Shown: positions 1-12,042, counted from the first letter of the stretch. The stretch: 64,000 bases of DNA from Thinopyrum elongatum (GCA_011799875.1 CM022303.1:727091718-727155717), one strand, 5' to 3'. Numbers and translations are program-made. Notes: generated by a model from the letters alone, not told the origin.

Positions 1-382
1 TTTATTTGGGACTCTAATGCAATTTTGAAAAATGCATATTTTTCTAAATTCAAATAAACTTGCAATAAAAATCCAAAAAAAAATATTTATTTGATTTTAA
101 TATTTTTCCTCCAATATTACACTTATTTTGGAGAAGTCATATTATCTCCTCTCATATATTTTTAATATGAAATATTTTCGGAGAGAAAAATAGTTAAACC
201 AAATTGATCCTTGTTTCAATATTTGAGAAAATTCAAATATGAAAACGGTGAAATCCCCAACTCTCTCCGTGGTCCTTGAGTTGCTCAGGATTTCGAGGAT
301 CGCAAAACAGAATGCATTAAAATATGATATGCAATGATGATCTAATGCATAACATTCCAAATTAAAAATCTGGGATGTTACA
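1..382 (-). repeat. Partial LTR (sense start), leftmost copy
   Basis: It matches 4238-4618 and 10898-11280 almost base for base and ends on the plus strand with GGGATGTTACA, the complement of the LTR start. It is AT-rich. The rest of this LTR lies left of the window. The polypurine tract follows directly at 383, which shows the orientation. Confidence 0.85.
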
Positions 383-394
383 AACCTACCCCCC

Positions 395-1246
395 TTAAGA
401 TGAATCTCGCCCTCGAGATTCGGGTTGGCTAGAAAACAGGTGTGGGTGGTCCTTCCGGAGGTCTTCTTCGCGCTCCCAGGTGGCTTCATCTTCGGTATGG
501 TGGCTCCACTGAACTTTGCAAAACTTGATAACTTTGTTGCGTGTAACTCGGCTGGCAAACTCGAGAATCTTGACGGGTTTCTCCTCGTAGGTTAGATCAC
601 TATCCAATTGAATTGCTTCTAGGGGCACTGTATCTCTTAGAGAAATATCAGCCATCTCCGCATGGCACTTCTTTAACTGGGAAACGTGAAACACATCATG
701 AACTCCTGACAGTCCTTCGGGCAATTCCAACTTGTAGGCAACTTCACCCATACGTTCCAATACTCGGTATGGTCCCACAAATCGTGGTGCTAACTTCCCT
801 TTGACTCCGAACCGTTTAACTCCTCGAAGTGGCGACACACGTAGATATGCTCTGTCTCCGACTTCATGGGTTACCTCCTTGCGTTTTGGATCGGCATAAC
901 TCTTCTGTCTGGACTGGGCTACTTTCAGTCTATCTCGAATCAGCTTAACCTTCTCTTCGGATTCCTTAATCAAATCCGGTCCAAACAACTGACGGTCTCC
1001 AACTTCATCCCACATCAACGGTGTTCTGCACCTCCTTCCATACAAAGCCTCGAAAGGTGCCATCTTCAAACTGGCTTGGTAGCTGTTGTTGTATGAGAAC
1101 TCCGCGTAGGGCAAATTGTCATCCCAGCTAGATCCATAATCTAGCGCACAAGCTCTTAACATGTCCTCCAGAATCTGATTGACTCTCTCGGTCTGTCCAT
1201 CTGTCTGCGGATGGAAGGCTGTACTAAACTCTAGCCTGGTTCCCAA
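395..1246 (-). pseudogene. pol 3' fragment: integrase C-terminus and chromodomain
   Basis: A 283-residue open frame corresponds to the C-terminal part of the full pol ORF at 4631-7801. It starts within the integrase core just before the [11 protein letters not shown] segment, passes the GPY motif and ends with the chromodomain. The only difference I see in the overlap is a Tyr where the full copy has Cys (residue 944 of the full ORF). The upstream part of pol is missing: at about 1243 the sequence leaves the pol alignment and, after roughly 15 unrelated bases, enters LTR sequence. It is a broken second copy and not an independent gene. Confidence 0.9.
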
Positions 1247-1258
1247 TGTACGGCATTT

Positions 1259-1526
1259 AGGGGGGGGATGGCGGGCAGCTTGGGGAAGGATGGTCGACGG
1301 GCTAGCGACGGCGGCGGCTCGGACTCCCTGGAGGAGTCCGGTCAGGGACGGGACGAAGGCGGCGGCGGTGTGGGCTGGGGGCCTCGGCCCAGTGCGGTCC
1401 GGCGGAGTTTTTTTTTTTTAAAAAAATCCTGACGCAAGAAAAACAAATAAAAGAATACTAACGGACTCCAAAAATCCTAAATAAATTTTCCCCGCTCCTC
1501 TAAAAATCTACCGGACAAGGTAAACA
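1259..1526 (-). repeat. Displaced internal LTR segment
   Basis: This stretch matches 3971-4236 and the equivalent part of the right LTR (10625-10897), including the GGAGTCCG-containing GC-rich part and the GGACAAGGTAAAC end. It has many single-base gains and losses. It is joined on the left to pol sequence and on the right to a different LTR position (equivalent to 8625). Neither junction exists in an intact element. Confidence 0.75.
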
Positions 1527-3163
1527 ACATCGAATGTCTCAAAAGAGAACTGATTACAGATAAATGCTAAGGCCGAACTAAAAAGATTAACAGTGAAGGT
1601 TTGGAAGATAAGGTGAGTCTCAACTCCAACGGCATAGCTGGGCACGTACAACGACCTAGCCCCCTTACCATCCGTCTGAAAATCTGACAACCTCGCATAC
1701 GTTGCAAGCCCGAAAGGGTCAGCACACAGGTGAATAGCTGGCCATATAATCACAGTCAGAGCAATGAACAGAATAAATGCTGAATAACTACATGATATTT
1801 GCCTGGTGGGAAAAGCTCCTAGGGTTTATACTGTTTTGCCGGAACAGCCAATTTTTCCTCTACAAAAGGGAATATATTAATTTAACTATATGGTCCGTTG
1901 TGTTGAACATTGAGAAGGTAAACCCGCCCTCTCAATCCCAATTAAAAGTAATCAATAATCCCAACAAATTAATTTCTTGAGGATGGGATTCATATGATGA
2001 TCCAAGAACCAGATATCACTCAAGAACCGTCCATAACCGGATCACGGGCTAATCATGATAGTTTGTACACTCTGCAAGGTTTGTGCACTTTTTCCCACAA
2101 GAACTCGATCTCCTCCGTTTTTGATTTCTCGCACACATGGTGGTTTTTTGGAGAAACGGATGACCGAGACAACCAGTCTTTCAGAAACATTTACCTTTCT
2201 CTGCGGTAATCAGTTTACCCATCTTTCCCCTACATCTGCTAGGCCCTACCCTGAAAGAGGTCATTAACATAACTCAACTATGCTTAGAGCCATAATAGCT
2301 TGTGGGCTGCACACGGAAGTTTCTAGCATGAATAATCTTTATACCCTTTGAGCCGGGGTGGCGGACGTCCGAGAGGATCAACGGTATATCCCCGGCGATC
2401 TCCCTAGGACACACTGCGTAATAACCCCAGGTGCCCAAACAAGCCAATCCACCCAGATGCTGTTATTAAAGTTGCCACCGAGTAGTTGTAACCATTAATA
2501 AAAATCTCACATCTGTCCATGCGATACACTGCAAACCCAATCCACGTCTACGCAGCATAGCATGGCAAACATAAGCATAGCGCTAGAAGTAATCCAAGGG
2601 TTTGTATTTAAAGGGCAATAGTTTCTACCTCATCATCTATTCCAGTAACCCACAAGTTATCAACATCATCCTAAATCAGCAATATTTGAGGCGCGAAACT
2701 AATGCCATAAAAAACTGGGGGTAGGTAACGAAAGAGTATGATCAAGTGCTTACTTGCCTGCTGACGATCTTTTTTTTTATGCAAATTCCGAAAGACTCGT
2801 TAGTAGCACGCTTCGCCACTACCGGAATTCTAGCGCAAACAACAATAGCATCATAAGCAATCAGCGAAGATGCACGGTGTTAAACCAAACGAGATGATTG
2901 AACCAGAAAGTTCAAAACTAAGAACTCCGGTTTGCAAAAAGAATCAAATCAAACGGAGCAACTAAACTCAAATGCGAAGAAGAAACAAGCTTTGATGATA
3001 ATCTGACTAAAGTCAATTTTAAGTAGCAAAACTTGTTTAAGTTGGTTCAAACAGAAAAGAAAGAGCGGCTTGGACGAAGATCTAGGCGCTTGAATGCTTG
3101 ATTCTGTTTTTTTTGTTTTTTTTTTCTTTTTTTTTTTTTTCTTTTTTTTTTTGTTTTTCTACT

Positions 3164-3210
<47 letters not shown>

Positions 3211-4618
3211 TTTTTTTTTTTTTTTTTTTTGTCTTTTTTTATTGTTTTTTTTTTTTTTTTTTATGACAATGAGCGCAAAGAAAAAGTTATACTAAAAAAC
3301 GGAAAATAGCGATCAGGAATCGCCGATCGAAAAATAATCGCCGGAAAATCCGAGCGAAACGAAAAAACATAACGAAACAGGATAACGCTGCCCATTACGA
3401 ACGCTTCGACTGTTGCCGGATTTATTTTTTAAACGGTAAAAATGTCGTTAAAAACGAACGTACGGACGAACGTCAGCTAAATAACTAAACCGACGGAAAA
3501 ACCGTCTAAAAGAAATAAACAGGAACTTTAAAAAAAAACCGAATCTAGATCTAGGCGTTTACCAAAAAAGCAGAACGCAGTTGTTAGTACACGGAAAACC
3601 GAGGCGGCGGCCGGACGGGGCTAACTCGCGCGGTCGTGCCGGGAAGGAATCACCGGAGGAGGAGAGCAGGGGACACTAGCTGATGCCTCGGAGAGAAAAA
3701 AAAGAAAGAGACAAGCAAAGCAAGAGTGCAGGACCGCGACCGAGGGCAAGGAGGAGGATAAGGAGACGAGATCGACCGTGGGAGCCAGAGGAGAGAAGCG
3801 AGAGAAGGAGTACGGATTCCTCCTGACGAGGAGGAAAAGGATAAGGAGGAGAGAGAAGAGGCACGGCCTGACGCGCAAGCGGCCCCCAGCCAGCCAGGCG
3901 TGCCGGAGGCGCATGGCGGACGTGGCTCCGGCGGAGGGGACTGTCGAGAGAGAGGGGGGGCGGCTATTTAAGGGGGGGGCCGGGGCAGCTTGGGGAAGGG
4001 GCGACGGGCAGCGACGGCGGCGGCTCGGACTCCCTGGAGGAGTCCGGCTCAGGGACGGGGACGAAGGCGGCGGCGGTGTGGGCCGGCTGGGCCTCGGCCC
4101 AGTGCGGTCCGGCGGAGTTTTTTTTTTTTAAATAAATCCTGACGCAGAAAAACAAATAAAAGAAATACTAAACGGACTCCAAAAATCCTGAAATAAATTT
4201 TCCCCGTCCTCTAAAAATCTACCGGACAAGGTAAACATTTATTTGGGACTCTAATGCAATTTTGAAAAATGCATATTTGTCTAAATTCAAATAAAATTGC
4301 AATAAAAATCCAAAAAAAATTTTTATTTGATTTTAATATTTTTCCTCCAATATTACACTTATTTTGGAGAAGTCATATTATCTCCTCTCATATATTTTTA
4401 ATATGAAATATTTTCGGAGAGAAAAATAGTTAAACCAAATTGATCCTTGTTTCAATATTTGAGAAAATTCAAATATGAAAACGGTGAAATCCCCAACTCT
4501 CTCCGTGGTCCTTGAGTTGCTCAGGATTTCGAGGATCGCAAAACAGAATGCATTAAAATATGATATGCAATGATGATCTAATGCATAACATTCCAAATTA
4601 AAAACCTGGGATGTTACA
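1527..4618 (-). repeat. Second LTR (3' LTR of the pol-bearing copy)
   Basis: The plus-strand right end is GGGATGTTACA at 4618, next to the polypurine tract. The left end corresponds to position 8625 of the right LTR, so about 120 nt at the sense end, including the terminal CTACA, are missing. Compared with the right LTR it carries a long T-rich tract (3104-3262) and a different GC-rich block (about 3596-3960). Between 1527 and 3300 it differs at very many single-base indels, while 4000-4618 is nearly identical to the other copies. Confidence 0.8.
3104..3262. repeat. Imperfect poly-T tract inside the LTR
   Basis: About 155 bases of T are interrupted by single G, C or A. The right LTR has no such tract at the equivalent place (about 10155), where the flanks join directly. 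Apparent reading frames here are poly-Phe and are not genes. Confidence 0.9.
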
Positions 4619-4635
4619 AACCTACCCCCCTTAAG
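4619..4635 (-). other. Polypurine tract
   Basis: The minus strand reads TTAAGGGGGGTAGGTT immediately before the TGTAACATCC start of the 3' LTR. This is the expected position for the plus-strand primer of reverse transcription. The same tract sits at 383-399 beside the leftmost LTR. Confidence 0.8.
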
Positions 4636-7600
4636 ATGAATCTCGCCCTCGAGATTCGGGTTGGCTAGAAAACAGGTGTGGGTGGTCCTTCCGGAGGTCT
4701 TCTTCGCGCTCCCAGGTGGCTTCATCTTCGGTATGGTGGCTCCACTGAACTTTGCAAAACTTGATAACTTTGTTGCGTGTAACTCGGCTGGCAAACTCGA
4801 GAATCTTGACGGGTTTCTCCTCGTAGGTTAGATCACTATCCAATTGAATTGCTTCTAGGGGCACTGTATCTCTTAGAGAAATATCAGCCATCTCCGCATG
4901 GCACTTCTTTAACTGGGAAACGTGAAACACATCATGAACTCCTGACAGTCCTTCGGGCAATTCCAACTTGCAGGCAACTTCACCCATACGTTCCAATACT
5001 CGGTATGGTCCCACAAATCGTGGTGCTAACTTCCCTTTGACTCCGAACCGTTTAACTCCTCGAAGTGGCGACACACGTAGATATGCTCTGTCTCCGACTT
5101 CATGGGTTACCTCCTTGCGTTTTGGATCGGCATAACTCTTCTGTCTGGACTGGGCTACTTTCAGTCTATCTCGAATCAGCTTAACCTTCTCTTCGGATTC
5201 CTTAATCAAATCCGGTCCAAACAACTGACGGTCTCCAACTTCATCCCACATCAACGGTGTTCTGCACCTCCTTCCATACAAAGCCTCGAAAGGTGCCATC
5301 TTCAAACTGGCTTGGTAGCTGTTGTTGTATGAGAACTCCGCGTAGGGCAAATTGTCATCCCAGCTAGATCCATAATCTAGCGCACAAGCTCTTAACATGT
5401 CCTCCAGAATCTGATTGACTCTCTCGGTCTGTCCATCTGTCTGCGGATGGAAGGCTGTACTAAACTCTAGCCTGGTTCCCAATGTCTGGTGTAGTTGGCG
5501 CCAAAACTTTGAAGTAAACTGGGTTCCTCTATCTGATACGATGGTCCTCGGAACTCCGTGCAGACATACGATCCTGGTCATATATATCTTGGCCAACTTC
5601 GCACTCGTATATGTGGTTTTCACTGGAATAAAGTGAGCTACTTTGGTCAAACGATCCACTACTACCCAGATAGAATCATATCCTGATTGGGTCCTGGGTA
5701 ATCCGGTGATGAAATCCATGCCAAGTTTATCCCACTTCCATTCGGGTATTGGCATAGGCTGTAGCAATCCTACGGGCTTCTGATGCTCTGCCTTCACTCT
5801 CTGACATACATCACATACGGCTACATACTCAGCAATATCCCTCTTCATACCCGTCCACCAGAAACGCTCTTTTAAATCCAAATACATCTTGGTGTTTCCG
5901 GGGTGTATCGAGTATGGCGAGTCATGAGCCTCCTGTAGTATCAACTTCCTGATCTCGGCATTATTGGGTACATACACACGGTCCTCAAACCATAAGGTGT
6001 CGTGCTCATCTTCACGAAAACCTTTGGCTTTTCCTTTGCGCATTCTATCCTTTATCTCGGCAATTTCTTTGTCATCTTTCTGAGCTTCTCGAATCCTTCC
6101 CAATAATGTTGACTGAACTTCCATAACTGCGACAAAACCTCTAGGGACTATCCCCAAACGAAACTCCCTGAGATCTTCGGATAACCCCTTTGGTAAACCT
6201 CCGCTGTTGAGGGTATTGACATAACTCTTCTGGCTCAAAGCGTCTGCTACGACATTGGCCTTTCCTGGATGATAATGCAACTTCATATCATAATCCTTTA
6301 TAAGTTCCAACCATCTCCTCTGCCTGAGGTTCAGCTCCTTCTGAGTGAAAATATACTTCAAGCTCTTGTGATCCGTGTACACATCACAACGGTTCCCAAT
6401 AAGAAAATGTCTCCAAGTCTTAAGTGCATGAACTACAGCTGCTAACTCCAAGTCATGCGTGGCATAATTCAACTCATGCGGCCGAAGCTGACGTGAGGCA
6501 TATGAAACAACCCTTCCTTCCTGCATAAGTACTCCTCCCAGTCCTAAGCGAGAAGCGTCGCAATACACTTGGAAATCCTTGCGTATATCTGGTAGAATCA
6601 GAACTGGGGCTGTAACCAAACGTTTCTTCAGTTCCTGAAAACTTGCCTCACATTCATCTGTCCATTTGAACTTAGTGTCCTTCTTCAGTAACTCCGTCAT
6701 AGGATTCGCAATCTTAGAAAAATTCTCGATAAATCTCCGATAATATCCTGCAAGTCCAAGAAAACTGCGGATCTCCCCCACTGAGGTGGGTGCCAACCAC
6801 TCAGTGACAGACTGAACCTTAGTGGGGTCTACTGCTATATCTTCGCCCGATATAACATGTCCAAGAAATCCAACTTCCTTCAACCAAAACTCACATTTGC
6901 TGAACTTGGCATACAACTGATGTTCCCTGAGCTTCTCGAGAACTAAACGCAGATGCTCCTTGTGCTCCTCTTCATTCTTTGAGTATACCAAGATATCATC
7001 AATGAACACCACGACAAACTTATCCAAGAACTCCATGAACACCTTGTTCATCATACTCATGAAATAGGCAGGGGCATTAGTCAATCCAAATGACATAACT
7101 GTGTACTCATATAGCCCATACCGGGTGGTGAAGGCTGTCTTAGGTATATCCTGTTCTCGGATCTTCAGCTGGTGATACCCTGATCTCAGATCGATCTTGG
7201 AGAACACTTTAGCTCCTTGCAACTGATCAAACAAATCATTAATCATTGGCAGTGGGTACTTGTTCTTAATCGTCACTTCATTCAATGCGCGATAATCAAC
7301 AACCATTCTCAAGGATCCATCCTTCTTCTCAACTAAGAGCACTGGGGCTCCCCACGGTGATGAACTTCGTCGAATGTAACCTTTCTCCAATAATCCCTTG
7401 ATCTGCTTCTTAATCTCCTCCAGATCATTTGCGGGCATCCGGTATGGTCTCTTTGATATTGGTCCGGTGCCTGGCAACAACTCTATCAAGAATTCAATGT
7501 CTCGATCCGGCGGCATGCCTGGTAACTCCTCTGGAAATACATCTGGGTAATCCTTCACAATAGGCACCTCCTCCTGAACAACTCCCGTGAGAGAATTTAC

Positions 7601-7801
7601 TTGGCTCCTTCTAGGCACATGCCTAGATACATACTTGATCCTTTTTCCCTCCGGGGTGGTAAGCAAAATCGACTTACTCGCACATTCGATGCTTCCTCCA
7701 TACATCGATAGCCAATCCATGCCTAGTATCACATCCAATCCTTGTGACTTCAAAACTATCAGGTCTGAGGGGAAAACATGACTTCCAATGATCAATGGCA
7801 T
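4631..7801 (-). CDS. Ty3/gypsy pol: protease remnant, RT, RNase H, integrase, chromodomain
   Basis: This is a single open frame of 1056 residues. Residues 1-40 are the C-terminal end of an aspartic protease (ILGMDWL); the DT/SG active-site part is not present. Reverse transcriptase spans about 117-295, with catalytic residues in KIDLRSGYH (Asp204) and FIDDIL (267-269). RNase H spans about 408-525 with Asp415, Asp477 and Asp520. The integrase zinc finger uses His626, His633, Cys663 and Cys666. The DDE core has Asp696, Asp757 and Glu793. A GPY motif is at 931 and a chromodomain at about 997-1044, thought to direct integration to heterochromatin. There is no gag in front of it, so the element cannot make particles by itself. 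The true N-terminus is probably lost by deletion, and the first Met is only the first one available. Confidence 0.93.
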   Translation of the reverse strand: MPLIIGSHVFPSDLIVLKSQGLDVILGMDWLSMYGGSIECASKSILLTTPEGKRIKYVSRHVPRRSQVNSLTGVVQEEVPIVKDYPDVFPEELPGMPPDRDIEFLIELLPGTGPISKRPYRMPANDLEEIKKQIKGLLEKGYIRRSSSPWGAPVLLVEKKDGSLRMVVDYRALNEVTIKNKYPLPMINDLFDQLQGAKVFSKIDLRSGYHQLKIREQDIPKTAFTTRYGLYEYTVMSFGLTNAPAYFMSMMNKVFMEFLDKFVVVFIDDILVYSKNEEEHKEHLRLVLEKLREHQLYAKFSKCEFWLKEVGFLGHVISGEDIAVDPTKVQSVTEWLAPTSVGEIRSFLGLAGYYRRFIENFSKIANPMTELLKKDTKFKWTDECEASFQELKKRLVTAPVLILPDIRKDFQVYCDASRLGLGGVLMQEGRVVSYASRQLRPHELNYATHDLELAAVVHALKTWRHFLIGNRCDVYTDHKSLKYIFTQKELNLRQRRWLELIKDYDMKLHYHPGKANVVADALSQKSYVNTLNSGGLPKGLSEDLREFRLGIVPRGFVAVMEVQSTLLGRIREAQKDDKEIAEIKDRMRKGKAKGFREDEHDTLWFEDRVYVPNNAEIRKLILQEAHDSPYSIHPGNTKMYLDLKERFWWTGMKRDIAEYVAVCDVCQRVKAEHQKPVGLLQPMPIPEWKWDKLGMDFITGLPRTQSGYDSIWVVVDRLTKVAHFIPVKTTYTSAKLAKIYMTRIVCLHGVPRTIVSDRGTQFTSKFWRQLHQTLGTRLEFSTAFHPQTDGQTERVNQILEDMLRACALDYGSSWDDNLPYAEFSYNNSYQASLKMAPFEALYGRRCRTPLMWDEVGDRQLFGPDLIKESEEKVKLIRDRLKVAQSRQKSYADPKRKEVTHEVGDRAYLRVSPLRGVKRFGVKGKLAPRFVGPYRVLERMGEVACKLELPEGLSGVHDVFHVSQLKKCHAEMADISLRDTVPLEAIQLDSDLTYEEKPVKILEFASRVTRNKVIKFCKVQWSHHTEDEATWEREEDLRKDHPHLFSSQPESRGRDSS

Positions 7802-8001
7802 CTGATGGGTTTAGAGGGAAGAGATTAGAATAGGGTAAGGTCTAGTGAGAAGGCACTACCCATATGCACATGAGACAAACACATTCATAACACACCACTC
7901 AATTCAAGCAAGAGCATACAATCGATCTAACTACCGTTACAAAAGTGCTCGGACTATTACTATTTACATGGGGAAAATACTAATGATAATATGGTGGTCA
8001 T

Positions 8002-8397
8002 CTAGAAATTTTGATCGGTGGAAGACTCCATGATATCCGCTCCAGCTTCGTCTTCATAATCATCATCACTACTGTCGGGGTCGGAGTCGGTGTCGTCGAG
8101 GATGATGTAGTCTTCAGATCGAATTTCCTCAGGTTCGTCGTCTTCTTCTCCGGGCGCGGGGTCTCCCATGAATACTCCTAGCTTCCTTGTCAGGTCGTCA
8201 TTCTTTTCCACTAGTATTGCGATTTCCTCCTCGTATCCATCGCGTGTAGACTTGAGTTCCTCTTCTAGTACAGTGGCGGTGTAGGTCCCGGTGAAGCTTG
8301 GTATTCCGATGTTCAGGTACCTAGTGATTTCCTTCAAGTGTCGTCCAAAAGGTGTGTCTTCATCCGGTTGTGTAAACTTGTTCCTTGAGTCCGCCAT
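8002..8397 (-). CDS. Small acidic ORF in the gypsy 5' leader
   Basis: This 131-residue frame lies between the primer site and pol, where gag would be expected. The N-terminal half (from MADSRNKF) holds a likely short coiled coil around residues 45-75 (EEELKSTRDGYEEEIAILVE). The C-terminal half is very rich in Asp and Glu, ending DYEDEAGADIMESSTD. I see no gag capsid motif and no CCHC zinc knuckle. About 200 bases separate it from pol. It may be an accessory ORF of this element family or the remainder after a gag deletion. I do not recognise a function. Confidence 0.5.
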   Translation of the reverse strand: MADSRNKFTQPDEDTPFGRHLKEITRYLNIGIPSFTGTYTATVLEEELKSTRDGYEEEIAILVEKNDDLTRKLGVFMGDPAPGEEDDEPEEIRSEDYIILDDTDSDPDSSDDDYEDEAGADIMESSTDQNF

Positions 8398-8487
8398 CCT
8401 AGAGAATAGAAGATGGAGAGAAGTCAGAAATGAGTAGAGAAGAGTGACCTATGGCTTTTCTTAGTGGTCGTGTCCTACAGTCAGCGT

Positions 8488-8501
8488 GTGCTCTGATACC
8501 A
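8488..8501 (-). other. Primer binding site (tRNA-iMet type)
   Basis: The minus strand reads TGGTATCAGAGCAC four bases after the LTR end CTACA. This matches the initiator-Met tRNA 3' end used by most plant LTR retrotransposons. It fixes the element's orientation as minus. Confidence 0.9.
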
Positions 8502-8505
8502 TCTC

Positions 8506-11280
8506 TGTAGCGACCCGACCCGAATGGATCGAATCTCTGTGTTCAAGTGTCATCCCTGGATCGGTAATGCTGACACACACAGTACTTGAGGGATTTATAA
8601 CAGAGTAGCAATCACACACTTATTACATCGAATGTCTCAAAAGAGAACTGATTACAGTAAATATGGCTTAAGGCCATCTAAATAAGATAACAGTGGAAGG
8701 CTTGGAAGATAAGGTGAGTCCATCAACTCCAACGGCATAGCTGAGTGCACGACAACGACCTAGCACACCTTACTCTCCGTCTGAAAAGTCTGCAACATGA
8801 TACGTTGCAGCCCGAAACGGGTCAGCACATGGAATATGCTGGCAATATAACACAGTAGAGCAATGAACAGAATAAATGCTAATACTACATGCATATTTGG
8901 CTGGTGGAAAAGCTCTAGGGTTATACTGTTTTGCGAAAAGCCAATTTTTCCCTACAACAAAGGAATATACTTTATTTAACTATCATGGTGGTTGTTGAAC
9001 ATTGAGAAGGTAAAACCCCCTCTCAATCCCAATTAAAAGTAATCATTAATCCCAACAAATTAATTTAGAGTGATGGGATTCAATATGATGATCCAAGAAC
9101 CAGATACTCAAGACGTCCATAACCGGGGACACGGCTAATCATGATTAGTTTGTACACTCTGCAGAGGTTTGTGCACTTTTCCCCACAAGACTCGATCTCC
9201 TCCGTTTGATTTCTCGCACTACATGGTGTTTGAGAAACGGATGACCGAGACACAGTCTTTCAGAAACATTTACTCTTTACTCTGGGTAGACAGTTACACC
9301 TACTTTCCCCTACATCTGCTAGCCTACCACTGAAAGAGGTCATGTAACATACTCAACTATGCTAGAGCCCATAATAGCTTGTGGCTGCACACGGAAGTTT
9401 CTAGCATGAATAATCTTATGATCCCTTTGAGCCTGGGTGGCGGACCGTAGGAGGATCACACGGTATATCCCCGGGATCTCCTAGGACAACACTGGTATAA
9501 CCCCAGGTGCCCAAACAAGCAATCCACCCAGATGTGTATTAAAGTTGCCACCTTAAGTTGAACCATTAATTAAAAATCTCACATCTGTCATGGATACACT
9601 CAAACCCAATCCACGTCTACGAGCATAGCATGGCAACATAAGCATAGCGTAGAAGTAACTCCCAAGGGTTTGTTATTAAAAGGGCAATAGGTTCTACCTC
9701 ATCATCTACTTCCCAGTACCCACAAGTTAATCACATCCTAATCATGCAATATTTGAGGCTCGAAACTAATGCATAAAAACTGGGTACCGAAGAAGTATGA
9801 TCAATGTGTTACTTGCCTTGCTGACGCTGCAAATCCTAAAGACTCGTAGTAGCACGCTTCGCACTCCGGGAATTCTATCGCAAACAACCAATAGCATACA
9901 TAAGCAATCAAGCGAAGATGCACGGGTAAAACTCAAACGAGATGATTTAACCAGAAAGTTCAACCTAAGAACTCCGGTTTGCAAAAAGAATCAAATCAAA
10001 CGAAGCAACTAAACTCAAACTGCGAAAGAAACAAGCTTTGATTGCTAATCTGGACTAAAGTCAAATTTTACAGTAGCAAAAACTTGTTTAAGTTGGTTAA
10101 ACAGAAAGAGGGCTTCGAGACGAAGATCTAGGCACTTGAATCGCCTGATTCCGACAAACGAGCGAAAAGTTATACTAAAACAAAAATCGGATCAGGAATC
10201 GCGATCGAAAATAATCGCGGAAAAATCCGAGAAAACGAAAAACTAACGAACAGGCTAACGAACGAACGTTCGCTGTCTGCGGTTAAACGGTGAAAACCGT
10301 TCGTTAAAACGAACGTACGGACGAACGTCCGCTAAATAACTAAACCGACGGAAAACCGATCTAAAAAGAATAAACCGGAATTTAAAAAAAAACCGAATCT
10401 AGATCTAGGGTTTACCAAAAAAACCGAACGGTTTTTCTCACGAAAACCGACGGCGGCGGCGGCTACCTCCGGCGGTCGGCGGGACGGCGGCGGCGGCGAG
10501 CGGCGGCAGCGGCGGCGGCAGCGGCTCCGGCGGCGGCGAGCGGCGGCAGCGGCAGCAGCAGCGTGCGGCGGCGCGGCGGCGGCTCCGGCGGCGGGGCTGG
10601 TCGAGAGAGAGGGGGGGCGGCTATTTAAGGGGGGGGGGGCGGGGCGGCTTGGGGAAGGGGCGACGGGCAGCGACGGCGGCGGCTCGGACTCCCTGGAGGA
10701 GTCCGGCTCGGGGACGGGGACGAAGGCGACGGCGGTGTGGGCCGGCTGGGCCTCGGCCCAGTGCGGTCCGGCGGAGTTTTTTTTTTTGTTAAATAAATCC
10801 TGACGCAGAAAAACAAATAAAAGAAATACTAAACGGAATCCAAAAATCCTGAAATAAATTGTCCCCGTCCTCTAAAAATCTACCGGACAAGGTAAACATT
10901 TATTTGGGACTCTAATGCAATTTTGAAAAATGCATATTTTTCTAAATTCAAATAAAATTGCAATAAAAATCCAAAAAAAAATATTTATTTGATTTTAATA
11001 TTTTTCCTCCAATATTACACTTATTTTGGAGAAGTCATATTATCTCCTCTCATATATTTTTAATATGAAATATTTTCAGAGAGAAAAATAGTTAAACCAA
11101 ATTGATCCTTGTTTCAATATTTGAGAAAATTCAAATATGAAAACGGTGAAATCCCCAACTCTCTCCGTGGTCCTTGAGTTGCTCAGGATTTCGAGGATCG
11201 CAAAACAGAATGCATTAAAATATGATATGCAATGATGATCTAATGCATAACATTCCAAATTAAAAATCTGGGATGTTACA
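8506..11280 (-). repeat. Complete 5' LTR (2775 bp)
   Basis: It starts on the plus strand with TGTAGCGACC and ends GGATGTTACA, so the sense LTR is TG...CA. It is AT-rich at the sense start and has a GGC/CGG-rich simple-repeat block in the middle. The small frames in it (for example around 9766-10012 and 10625-10816) are shadows without coding character. Confidence 0.9.
10448..10608. repeat. CGG/GGC-rich simple repeat in the right LTR
   Basis: This is an imperfect array of CGG, GGC and AGCGGC triplets. The other LTR has a longer unrelated GC- and GA-rich sequence at this place (about 3596-3960). Confidence 0.8.
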
Positions 11281-12022
11281 ATTCATATATATGTATTGAC
11301 CCCTTTCTTTAAATTAGATGTGGCAGATGCGGGATGAACTCCTACCACATGATCGCATACGAGCAATTCAAGAGGAATTGGCGGGATTCTTTCTTGACCA
11401 CGTCATACATGAGAAGGGAGAATACCATATGGAACTTCAAATGGATTTTCGGTAGATGATGTCAAGGATCGTAAGAGATGTTATATTGTATATATGTAGT
11501 TGCTTCGGATAGATAAACGAAAACTTGTTGTTCGACCAAGCACGGAGAAAGAGAGGTCACTTCTCTCTATATATGTTCATGACGATCTTGTGTAATTAAT
11601 GGTTCCTTCATTTGCTTACTAGCTAGCGTCGAGTTCTCTCTATATGTAGTAGCTACCGTCGACCAAGCACGGAGAAAGAGAGGTCACTTCTCTCTATATG
11701 TAGTAGCTAGCTAACACAATATGAAACCCCTAAAACCCTCCAAAACCCTAACCCCCCCCCCCCCCCCCCCCCAAAAAAACCCAGCGCCTGCGAGCTGCTG
11801 ACGCATGGCTGCCTTTTGGTCCCGGTTGGTGTTACCAACCGGGACTAAAGGTCCTCCTGCCTAGGCGCCCCACAGCGGCCACGTGGAGCACCTTTGGTCC
11901 CTGTTCATAAGCCAACCGGGACTAAAGGTTTTGGGTGTTAGTCCCGTTTGTTTTGTCCCGGTTTAAGAACCGGGACTAAAGGCCCTCTGGAACCGGGTTT
12001 AGTGCCCTGTTTTCCACTAGTG
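11281..12022 (+). mobile_element. CACTA transposon end fragment, cut by the gypsy LTR
   Basis: The fragment ends with TTTTCCACTAGTG, the complement of a CACTA terminus. The preceding 200 bases carry inverted and direct copies of the ACCGGGACTAAAGG subterminal repeat. Its left side stops at the gypsy LTR, so the gypsy element probably inserted into this CACTA. It contains the tail of a coding region (11318-11455) that also occurs inverted in the CACTA at 19044-24836. A run of 21 C lies at 11752-11772. Confidence 0.85.
11318..11455 (+). pseudogene. C-terminal tail of a CACTA accessory (Ulp1-like) protein
   Basis: The open frame runs from WQMRDELLPHDR through AIQEELAGFF to DFR-stop. The same peptide tail (DLLPKDRIRAFQEELAGFFL) is found on the minus strand at 19504-19640 near the end of another CACTA. 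In plant CACTA elements this position is often held by an Ulp1-like cysteine protease ORF. The catalytic part is not present here, so that assignment is inference. The first codon shown is only the first Met. Confidence 0.55.
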
Positions 12023-12042
12023 CTACCTACATATGCATTACA

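Larger units (their letters stand above)
1..11280 (-). mobile_element. Rearranged Ty3/gypsy chromovirus complex with three LTR blocks
   Basis: Read on the minus strand, the order is: 5' LTR (11280-8506), primer binding site, short acidic ORF, pol ORF, polypurine tract, second LTR (4618-1527, lacking about its last 120 nt), a re-used LTR piece (1526-1259), the 3' end of a second pol copy (1246-395), and the start of a third LTR (382-1). LTRs begin TGTAACATCC and end GTCGCTACA. The chromodomain at the pol C-terminus and the tRNA-iMet primer site place it among plant chromoviruses, probably the Tekay-like group (inference). The window starts inside the third LTR, so the left target duplication is not visible. 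The five bases right of the complex are ATTCA. The tandem arrangement could be real (unequal exchange or nested insertion) or an assembly artefact. Confidence 0.85.

Noticed and set aside
3094..3309. Poly-Phe frames
   Set aside because: Translation of a T tract in an LTR.
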